Shown: positions 38,501-50,500 of the stretch, piece by piece | Layout of the letters: each line of letters starts with the position of its first letter | Numbering within the stretch: the first letter of the stretch is position 1 | DNA from: Typha latifolia | Lineage: Eukaryota; Streptophyta; Magnoliopsida; Poales; Typhaceae | DNA: 64,000 nucleotides | Assembly: GCA_019914945.1 (NCBI GenBank) | Contig: CM034106.1 | Coordinates: forward strand, 11,222,501-11,286,500 | Direction: 5' to 3' | Position numbers and translations under genes: made by a program | Notes under the pieces: model-generated | What the model was told of the DNA's origin: nothing | Database searches by the model: none | The model's input: the letters and a program-made list of their open reading frames with translations, nothing else

Positions 38501-41500
38501 AGACTCAAGTCGTCGTAGAACTAGCTCCTTGGCTGGCGGTTGTCGTCAACAACTGCTCCCAACCTCATAGGAGTTGTCATAGTCATGAGCCAGCTTGGCT
38601 ATTGGTGGGTTGTTGCTGAGCCATCGATGCGAGGATGCCGTCGGCAACCACCTCCTCTCTTCTCATTTCTCTCCATCGAGTGAAAGAGGGACTTGATTGC
38701 GATTAAATGATTACCAATTGCTGGATTGGCCTGAGCCAATTAAATTGGGTTTGGGTCGAATTCAGGTAGATTGGTTTTTTTCAGACCCAACTCAAAAGCA
38801 AATTGGAATGGGTTGTGGTTAACTTGCAACCCGATCCGAATTGCTTGTTAGGGGGAGAGTTTGGGCCCATGGCCCAACCCATCCATAGTGTGACTGGCTA
38901 AGGCTGGCCTGCAGCCTAGTCCAAATCTTTGAGCTTGTTTTAGCCTAATTTGATGATCAATTAGATTATTATTTTTATCTTAGAAATCATGATATTAATA
39001 AATTAAAATATATTATTTTATTATAAATGTGGTGATTTACCCTAGCTCATGGACTAAAGATTTCAGTCATTTTACCTAGGCTTAGGTGAGTGGGTTCACT
39101 CACATTTTTGTCCGTCTTATACTTTGTACTTTTTATATGATCATGTAACTTTCTGTGTATAAATTAAGTACATAATTCTCTGTGTAAAAATAAATATCAT
39201 ATTTTTGTGTGCAATAAATATCATAATTCTATGTGTAAAATAAATATCATATTTTTGTGTACAAATTAAATATCATATTTCTATGTACAAAATCTATGAC
39301 TTAGTGCATTACTATATTTCGTATAAGTAGCAATTTTATTGACCATGAATATTAGTGTAAAAACATAATTGATATTTGATATGACTTAGAAAACAGTCTC
39401 ATCATAGCTCACTTTGCGACTTTCCGTAGAGATTCAAATCTACTTGGAAAATCTATGGGAGTCTTGTTTTACATCACATGATGACTTTCTTAGATGACTT
39501 TCTTAGAATTAAAGATTTCCTATGGTGACTCTAATTTTTTTCAACAGTTAATAGAAGAGAAAATGTGAGTTTATCATATAGTGACACATCTTGGTAACCC
39601 TAACCGAATTAGCTATGAAGAAAAGACTCGAACATCATCTCGAGATGCCTTCTAATTAATGTAAATCCATTGACCTAATTGAAACATATGACATTATTGA
39701 TATTGAGGATATTTAGTATATTAACAATAAGCATGTTATGAGATATGACTTACATTATTATAACTTGTGCAGTTATTATCATTGTTATTATAATCATGCC
39801 TAGTATAATTGTTATTTTATATCGTTGAATTTGAATATGCATTTTAAAGTCATTCTATAATTTTTGAATAGATTCCACTTGAGTTATAGTTGTTGGCTCA
39901 TGAGATCCTTATCCTAATATTTTAGGTACTAGTCAGCATGATGCACCAGAACCCTACCTCCACTTATGATTTACCCATTTTTTCTTTCACTTATATTAAT
40001 TTTTATGATTGGCAATTCGTGGACAATTACCTAATAATTTACTTGTATCATTCTATACAAGAATGAAACAAGAATATCAATATTTTACACAAAGTGGCAC
40101 AACAAGGGTGTTCTAGTGCTTGAACATTTTTAGAACATTTCCATCAGTGAGAAAGTGTTCTGAAAGTGTTTGAACATTTCCAGCAGTAAGAAAATGTTCT
40201 ACAATGTTTGGACGTTGTGTTGTTCCTTAGAGACGGGATTCATCTAAAACCTTTGCTCGCAATTGTTATGTTGTTCCTTACATGCTGGTGCCTTGAGAGC
40301 CACTGAGGCAAAATGTTCTGAATATTCTGATCTCAAAGGTCACTGTGATTGGTTGACAACGGGATGGTTTAGCGAGCAAGATTACTTCAGATATAACTAT
40401 GAGATTTATCGAGCAGCCTATAAATTTTATCTTGTATTTACTACAGTTTAGTAATTTATTTGATCCTAGGAAAATGATATGTAGCTTTTACCCTTTAGTT
40501 ATAAGGGGTTTTCCATGTAAAAACTTGCATGTTTGTTTTGCATTTTATTCATGGTTAATTTTGGTTTTACAAAGATTATTAAATGTCCACGGTAGATTAG
40601 TAAAATTTTCATATAATATATAAGAAAGACGGATAACAATCTTCTTTTATAAAGTTCACCACAATAAAAGACCAAGATTTTAACTAGAATTGCATCAAAC
40701 ATAGAAGACATTGGATGCGTTAAATAAAATTGTATGTACCTTTCTCAAATCCTAGGCACACACCCTCCTCACTTGTATAACTAATAGCACAGTGTCCACA
40801 TTATATGCAAGAATGCCAAGAATTTAAGAAATACTCAAATTTTACCTCCACATAGAAACTAACTACCAACTTTGTCAATATGAGTACCATCCAGAACACT
40901 GTGTACCTGGTAATAGAACTCTTATGAATACCAAAAAGATTTTGCATGAATATTTTTAATGCAATGAAATAATAACTACTTATTGGAAACTGCATTTATC
41001 CTTACATTAAAAGTGAGAAAGAGCTTTCATGCATTCCCCTTCCAACAAAGAGTCGAGGCTGTAAATTTTAAAAAGGTTGTTAAATATAAAATATAAAATT
41101 CACTGCTCTCTAATAACTTAAGCTTTTTAAGCAGTTAGTGTGTTAATATGGTATCAAAGAAGAGACCCTGAGCTTGAATCCTATCAAACCCATCTATCAT
41201 TTAAAAATATAAAATTTTGACATATTTAAATTAAGTTCATTTCTTAGGCCTATCAAAATGTCTCAAGCCCATAAGTGAGGGCGAGTGTTAGAATATAAAA
41301 CATAAAAACCACGGTCTTCAACATCTTAAGCTTTTAGAATAATTGATGAATTAGCAAAGACATTTGAAAGAAGAACAACAAAGAAACTCATGTGATAGTC
41401 AGTTTTTACTCAAAGAAGGTAGCCAGAAAAAGGATTAAATGCATAAAACAAGATAGTAAATAAATCCCACCTGAGACCACCACATCATGAGCATTATAAT

Positions 41501-44500
41501 CCTATAGTTTGAACTTTCAAGCATTCGTCTCAAGAATGGGAGGAGGAATAATAAAGCTCCAAGCATGTTAGGTGACAAGTATATGACAACTGCCAGACCA
41601 TATAGTGATGGTCGATTTCGACCATATCCGAACCAGCTTTTGACAGTCCCTGCTATTCCAGTAGTATTCTCCCATGTATAAGCATATGTAACTGGTAATA
41701 TTACCACCCAGACTGCAGCTGAAATGACCTTTAGAAAATATCTCAACTTAACTGCAAAAGACATACTTCTCCTTGCCTTCCAGCTAAGAACTATATCTAG
41801 GATAGCTGAAAAGCAATACCACAAAAACATCCAACTCAATAGTTATTTAAGCAATAAAGGTGCAATCACAATACTATGGAAAGAAATAACAAGCACAGAA
41901 ACTAAGGTAGGGAATTTCCACCAAGGCATCTTCTCCTCTGTTAATATGACCATCCACAGCATATTTACTGAAAAAATAAATTATGCTAATGTAAATTAAT
42001 AGCCATCTATAGTAATGCATGTACATGTGCATATGTACATGCTCACTAGCTGTGTTGATGTTGCTTCAAGTCTCAGAGTAAAAAGTATTCAAAATCCAAC
42101 TTCCCCGGCAAAGTGCTTGGGCAAGCTTGCCTTGCAGGGTGCTATGACATTTTGTGGTCAACTTTTTAGCCCAAGCTTGGGCCTTAGCATAACATCATTG
42201 AAGGGACCAACCCTATTCTTTTAGCCATATTGACCTATAAGCTAACTTACCACTGAAAAATTGCATCGCTGTGATCGTACTTTTGAAAGTTGAAATGCAA
42301 AACAAAGCCATAAAGATGCATAGAGAAAAAAGAGGGCTCAAAGATGTAATGATTTACTGACTTTTAATTTAGAAAATTAAGTACTTGTTGAATGGTGATA
42401 TATGAATTAGGCATATCTGAACAAAGTAAACTTTTGTTGAAATGTGCTTAGTATGATAGAATGTAGATAAATAATAAAGACAGTGATCGCCGGCAATCTC
42501 CCTTTCTCTCCCTCTCCTCTCTCTCTCTCTCTCTCTCTTTCCTCTTGTCGATTTTCTTGAGGAAGAAGGCATGTTTGGGCTCGGGTTCAACCGGAGTCAA
42601 CCTTTTTATCTTTCAGGTTCGGGTTTGGATTTCAGATCCAAGGACTTGACCCAACCCAAATTAAGGAGTTGTGGGCTATGGGCTAACCCGCAGCCCAGTC
42701 CATGTTTAGTGGTGGGTTGGGCCTTAGCCTAGCCCGATTGTTATGAATTGTGTGGGCTTGCGGGCCAGTCGCAGCCTAGTCCAACCTTTTGAGCTTAAAT
42801 TAGCCCATACTTTTAGCCATCTAATTAGTTTTTAAATTTAGAAATCATGCTATTGATTAAATAAAAATTGTGTTATTTATTTATTATTAAAGGTGGTGAT
42901 TTTTAGCACGTAGACTAGAGATTTCCGTTGTTTCACTTGGACTCAAGTGAGTAGGTTCACTCACATTTTTATCCGTTGTGTATTTTATATTTTTTTATAT
43001 GATCATGTATTGTTCTGTGTGCAAATTAAATATTATATATTTATATTTCTATGTGCAATTTATATATTATATTCTATGTGCAAATATAAGACTCAGTGCA
43101 TTGTTATACTTCGCACATATAGCCATTTAAATGATCGTGAACATTAGTGAAAAAATATAATTGATATCTTTGAGAACAAACACAAGCTAGATATTCTTCG
43201 TGCATCTCCCTGTGGTGACTCAGTCTATATTGAAATCCAAATAATAGACTGATACCTGATTAGCATATGATCTGTTTAGGTGACCCTGATGCGATTAGAG
43301 AACAGTTCAAAGAACAGACCTATACCTGATCAGTATATGATCCGTTTAGGTGACTCTGGTGCAATTAGAAAATAATCTAGGGGACAGATCTATTCTTAAT
43401 CATATGATCTGTTTAGGTGACTCTAGTGCAATTAGAGCACAGTCCCAAGCTAGATCAGATTTCTCCCTGAGGTGACTAATCGTTCTCTATAATTAGTGAA
43501 AAAGACAGGGTGAGTTTATCACATAGTGACACCTTTCGGTGACCCTTAGGGGAAGAGACAGGGTATATTTATCACATCGTGACACCTCCTGGTGACCATA
43601 ACGGGATTAACTATAAGAAGAAAAAAAAAAGTCGAGCGCATCTCGAGGTGACTCGGGCATGGTCCCAAGTTGAGACATATGATATTATCATTAATATTGA
43701 GAAAAATTTAGCATATTAACACAAAGCATGTTATGAGATATGACTTACTCTGTTATTACTTGTGTCGTTAATATTATTGTTATCATAAGCATGCTTAGTG
43801 AGATTTTTCTTTATAATATTGGACTTGTATTTATTTAAAATTGTCTTATTGATTAGGATTTATTTGACTTTTAAGTGGATATCATTCACTGAGTTATAGT
43901 TGTTGGTTCATGGATTCCTTTTTCTAATATTTTAGGTACTAATCAACGTGACAACTGAGCGAGATGCACCATGACCCTACTTCCACTTAGAATTTTACTA
44001 TTTTATTTATCAGTTGTATTAGATATTTTATTCTAAATTATCTGTTATTTACTTTGATTGGAGACACATTAATGATGACATTAGTCTTCTCTTTATTGTT
44101 GGATTATATTTATTGGAGTTAGATATTCATAATTAAATTGTCATTTGAGAACTTAGAAAAATATTAATTAAAACTTTGTATATCTCAAGTGTATTAAGGT
44201 ATATGGCCAGTCATGATTCCGATTTCGGATTGTGATAAATAGTCCTTAGATTCGGACTTATAAGACATGCAATTGAAGATATTTATACAATGAGAGGTAT
44301 AAAGGCGCAATTTATAGGGAAGCAATTGAAGATATCTCTATATAAAAAGTGATACAGAAATGGAAAAATATTATATGCTAAAAAGATGACAACTAATCAA
44401 AATCAGAAAAATAAAGGAAAATAGCCAATAAGGGAACTAAAAGACACGCTTAATGAAAAATATATAGTAGAGAATAGAAAGCAGAAAAAAGCCAACAGAA

Positions 44501-47500
44501 AAGATCAACACAAATTTGTTTTACCTTGTCCTAGCTTTAATATAGCAGCAGTAATGAAAATGCTCAAGACCTTCTTGAACACATCATGATCAAAGAGACC
44601 ACTTGGTGAACCACCATTCCAAGCAAGAATGATCATTACCTAGTACACACAAATAAAAATTTAAAGGAAAACCATCATAGATAATACTTTAGAATTTTTC
44701 TTTCCTCTTCATTTCTTAAAATAAAGATTCACTTCAAAAGAAACTAGAAGATAAGAAAAGATTAACTTATTCTAGATATTGCTGAAAGTAAAAGATAAGA
44801 AAATCAGAAATTACCTGCAAAGCCAAAATGAAGAAACTCCACATTCTATCGAAACTTCGAAAAATATGCCAAAATGAGCGTATCTCAACAAAATTGACTT
44901 TCCCATTCCATCTGTCAACTCCAGTTTTGATCTCCTGAACCATATAGCCCAAATTCTCTTTAGATTATGAACCATTTTTATAGGGCCATATGCTACATCT
45001 TTCATGCTATGATTCTCCCATGAAAGAAATTTCCCAATCACGACATATATAGGAAGATATAATGTGCATGCAAAGTTCAAGATTACTTCTAAGAACTCTG
45101 TCAAGTGCTATGTGGACTTACTTTAGTTTGCTTTACTAAAACTCTATCAAGGAACCAATAAAATAGGTAGAGTATAATCTCACAAATTATTTTCTATTTT
45201 TTAAAACCATACACCAGTGTGTCTCTTATCTTACTCCTAATAAATGTTCATTTCTGCTATACGGTAGTTTCTACAAATTTTCAAATATTCACAAATGATA
45301 TTCTAAAGTTCTTCAGCATTTAGATAAAAGTAAAATCACAATTACCTGAGAAGAAAAAGCTCCAGAAGACCAGAATACACTTTACATTATAAGACTACTC
45401 ACATGCATTTAGTATTTGTACAAACAAACCGCAATTGAAAGATCTTTCTACCTATAGTCTACTTTACAGTGAGAGCGATATATACTACTACACAGAGGAA
45501 ACAAATATATGGTGAGCTACAAATTGGGGAAAATAATAAAATTGTATCTCACTTCATGTCTTTCATTAAGTGAATTTAGTTGCTCGCAAAAGTAATCATC
45601 ATCAGCTCGCATTGGCCAACCCAGGCGAAAGCAGTCAATTGACCTGCATATTTTACCAAGAAGATGTCAAAATGACAACAAACTAGAGTAATGCATAAGA
45701 ACTGTGCAGATGAAATCTTTTGTACCAAAAATATTCATTGAAATCATCATAATTTCTCCATTGAGAATGCTTTGATTTTTGTCTTTTGCTCCTTTCAGCT
45801 TCCTGAGCAGTATCAATTCTATCATATTAACATAAGAGCATAGTAGAACAATTCATCTAAGTAAACAGAAAGAAGGTTGAAAGTGGTATACCTTGGCTAT
45901 AATCTTGTAAATCGGAGTTATGACTTTCTTTAAAAAGGCTTCCTCATCACCTCCATAGGCTGGTTTTATAGATTCACCAGTCATGGGACTCACATTTCCA
46001 GCTAGCATACCATAGAGTTCAAATGCCATCTAGAAGGAAACACAAAAGCATTAAAAGCATATCCACTTCCCTGGATGAGAAACATAGCTGCATAGCCTCA
46101 GACAGACTTACATGGAAAAGTTTCAACTTGTAGTCTACCTAATAAAACTTACAAAAATATCCATCTTAAGAAATTGAATTTCTGTGGCAGCACAACTTAA
46201 ATCTTTCTAAAATTCAAATGCTCTAACTGTTTCTACAAGGCATAATAAGTGCATTATATCTGTATTAGGCCGAAAATTTGAGTGTACTAGTTCTTTATCA
46301 CCAGACAGTAATCCATGTTTACATTTCAGACATACTACCAGGAAATTCAGAAGGGTTGATTTATGTCTGTTCTAGTACAAAAACTCTTAGCACAACTCCA
46401 TTTACCCTGCCAACCAAGTAGTGGCATGGCATTTAATAAGTAAGCTGAGTTACACAAGGTCACAAGTAAAAGGTAATATTTGGTAAAAGATTAAATGGGT
46501 GGGATCAATTCATAGTATAAGCACTAGAACTTATTTTCCAAACTTCATAAAATCACATTTTGGTTTTCCTGACAGTTTGTGTTTTTACATCAGAGAAGCA
46601 AGTATATTTGTACTTCATAGTAAGTTGAACTACTAACTGCTCAATAGGCTGAACTACTAGGATTGACCATGGTAATTGGAAGTATGGAACTACTACATTG
46701 AAACAATGCCTACGAGAACAAGTGAAGCACGAATTTCTAAGCTTTATGAGCTTACAAGCTTATTAAAAACATGGCATACATTGCTCATCTATTATATAAT
46801 AAATTAAACTTTTAGAGTAGTTGGCAAGTTAATATAGTATCAAGAGCCAACTTTTCTAGAGGTCATAGGTTCAAACCTCATTAGCTCGCTTTTATTCCCT
46901 ATTTTCTAGTATCTATTCTAGTGCAGTGTGATTGATAGTATATCTTGTTATCTACTATCTGTTCACGTACAGTATAATGGGTCATACATCTCGTTATTAA
47001 TCATCTATCACATGCGGTATTAGGTACTGCATGTGAGGGGAGCTTGTTAAAGACATACTATATAGTGTTAGTCTATTACATAACATCTTAAACTTTTAGG
47101 ATAGTTGGCGAATTGACAAAGCCAAAAAGAAACAAACATTGTTTTAAAGTCTAACTTTATCCATAGTTCCATACAAAATGATTTTGAATATATTTAGATA
47201 AACTAAGCATGCATTAACCACAAAAGGGTAAAATCATCTAGCATATTTGCATGTACCACTAAATTCTTAGTCCTAGAATAATGATGAAAAGAAAAGGAGA
47301 TCACAAACCCTAGCCCCCTGGCTAGACTTGAGAGAGAAGAGAAGAAAATACTTTATTGCCTAATAAACTCAAGTAGAACAACCAAAACCTAATCAAAATC
47401 TGAAATTAATTAACTTTTTTTTTGACAAAAGGCAAGAGCCATGTTTCATTGAAACAAAATAAAACATCATCACCAGTACAAGAGAGGTTTCGATCTGACA

Positions 47501-50500
47501 AAACCTTCCAAGTTCAGCATGTTCCCCCATTACTCAAAGAAAACAACCAATTAGGCTAAACAAACCAGGGGACTACCACATAAAACCTAAGCCTAAACAA
47601 AATATAACAGCTACATCAAAGTTTAGACAGGTAAATTTCTAACATTCAACTCAGTTGGACTTGTCCGTTGGCTGTGTCCCTTCGGTAGGCTAAAAATTAT
47701 TCCACCTTAAATATTCAACCTGTAGGATCTTCTCCCAAGAACTTAAGAAAGTCTAGACAAGTGACTCGGGGCTTAACTCCCCCAATCTGGCCGCCCTCAA
47801 TCCCCTAGCAAGAGTGGCCGCCGATCTCCCTTCTATCTAGGCCAATGTCTCCGTGATGCGAAGCTTCCCCATGCTCTAATTACTTCCTTGTTTGTTGATG
47901 AAGAGTCAACTCCAGCGTATCAAGACGGTCCTCAACCAATGCCGCATATGTCTTTGACGTCTTTCCAAACCTTGCGGCAAGTTGAAGAACGAAATTTTGT
48001 CAACTGGTCACAAATGTTCTGATACCAATTGATAAATTTCGACCCGACAAAACACTATCAAGCAATATCACAGCAAAATAATGGTGAATAGAAAGGAGAT
48101 CATGAACCCTAGTCCCTTTACTAGACTTGAGAAAGAAGAGAAAAGATAATGAGATACTTTATTGCATAATAAACTCAAGTAAAACAACATATATATAGTC
48201 TCTCAAACATACTAGTCATTTAAGAATAGAAAACAACCAAAACCTAATTAAAATATGAAATTAATTAACTTGGCATCCATCGGGCATTCGAACGCATCGG
48301 GAATTTTCCCGAGTGAATTGGAGAGGCATTCAAACTAGGGCTATAAAAAAACCTCGCCGATTCACGAGGTTTGTGAGCTTGGCTCAAACTCTAAATGAGC
48401 CGAGCTAGAGTCAGCTCACTCGAGTTCGGGTTGAACAGACTTGATATATAATATGTGAGATGGTATTATATATACATATAGACAAATATTAATTTTATAA
48501 GTTTTAGGTAACACAAGTGGTTAAGGCAGTTTATTTTAAGCTAGCCAGCTTGGGTCCAATTCCTAGCATACTCCATTTATTTGCTATTTTTTCAATATTT
48601 TTAGCTCTTTAGTCCCAAGATAGATTAAGGCTATTCAGCACAGGGTGCAGGCTAATTTCGACATCATCAAAAGGACAGCCATGAGTGAGAGATGGTTGTC
48701 ATTAGCTGCTAATATAGCGAATATAATATGTTTAGAATATAATATTCAGTTGTGAGCCCTGTGCACTGTGAATGCCTTTTACTCAGTATATTTAGTTAGG
48801 AAATGCACGTGAAAAATATTTGAGTAAAATATTATAGAATTAATAACATATTATTGACAGGACAATGTCATGCTATCAAGGATCAAGTAAAATGAAACAA
48901 AAAGCGTATTTTTTCAGTAAGTAGTAAATGGCTATTGGTAATATACATGATGATAGATGTAGCAAAGGCATTCTGGCATTAATCGCAAGTTTGCGGCTTC
49001 ACCCCATATAAGAAGGTACAGGCCAATATATAGTAATTTGCGTTGTTGCACCTCCTGCTGGATAGTTGGCAACCTTAAAATGATTCAGTAGAGACACAGA
49101 ATCAGTTTGTGAGAAAATTTAAGCACAAATGGACATATTTGACTGACTATATTATTGAAAATTGGATTAATGAATTCCAAGAACAGATGGCAAAGATAAA
49201 GAATAATCTGTACTAATACATCTATGTGAATATAAATTGTTATAAACATACATATGTATGAACGATAACTGCAGAAAAGAACTGTGGAAATATATAACAA
49301 TGAACGAAGATGCTGATATACTCACCAAAGGCTACTCTTGCGGTCTAAATACTTGCACCAATTCTTGTAGTTCTTAAATAACTTCTTCATCACATCATTT
49401 AATGCATTTTCATCCAACTTTACAGAACAGATCAAGTAAGTTCATCACCCAAGGTGAAACAGTGACACCACACTAACTCAATCTTAGAGTTTACATAATA
49501 AAAGGAAGAACCTTAGGTTGTTGATCAAACGTCTGAAATCGGCGTACATGAACATTAGCGAGTAACATTATCAGATGTTCCCTCTGATTAGAAACATTAT
49601 CCTTCTGTAATTTTTTTTTCAAAAAAATGCAGGTCATTGTTAGGACATGAAAGTGACTGACAGAAGACAATCAACATGATAAATCCAAGCTGCTTACCTG
49701 AAAACCAAACATAGCTTGTAGCCAGTCAAGAAGGTCCCCATTATCACTATGATTCTGATCCTTAGGCCATGGAAGGCCTCTTGTATTGCGAAGAGCACTA
49801 ACAGCAGCTTGGATCTTAATAGTTCAACAAGAATGTCAGAGGACTTCTTCCATTGGATTGTTTAGTTAAGAGAATAATCTGGATTTGGAAGGCAGGAGAA
49901 AAACCTCAGGATACTGCATGATGGCCTGATTCACACTATCAGGATCAAGAGGAAGAATATTGAAAGGTACATATATCTTTGTCTTTTCCTCGACCTTGTG
50001 GTGTGCTTCCAATATCTAAGAGAGAGCCGGTTATTAGTTATTACAATAGTAGTAGACTAGTAGATTGACAAAATCTGATCTAGCTAGGAAATTTAAGTCG
50101 TATAATACCAGAAGGACATTGAACTAGAGACGTAACTATTACAAACCTCATGATCAACTTCAACAGATTGTGTTAGATTGACTGCATTTAACACCTCGAA
50201 TAGAACGGCAGCAGTTTGGTATGCTTTGGTAAGTTGAGCCCTAAATGTCAAAACCAACCAATTATCAATTTCTTCTTTAAAGAGGAACAAACAGAGTGAT
50301 GCACTTAAATGTCAAAATCAATTGGAATCTAACTTACCGATCAGCTTTCTCAGAGCCGCTTTGAAGAGCTTGAACATATTTCTTGTAATACTCCTGATAG
50401 AAGCCCCGCATTTCTCGTGCATCATTGATATTGACCCTTCCCATCAAGGTCGGATCATTCTCCTAACAGAGTATGACATAAAGAAATGTCTCCATATCTT

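Noticed and set aside
38690..44005. The two 1.3-1.4 kb repeats as LTRs of a single retrotransposon
   Set aside because: Three conserved coding exons of CALS3 lie between them and remain in frame, so they cannot bound one inserted element.
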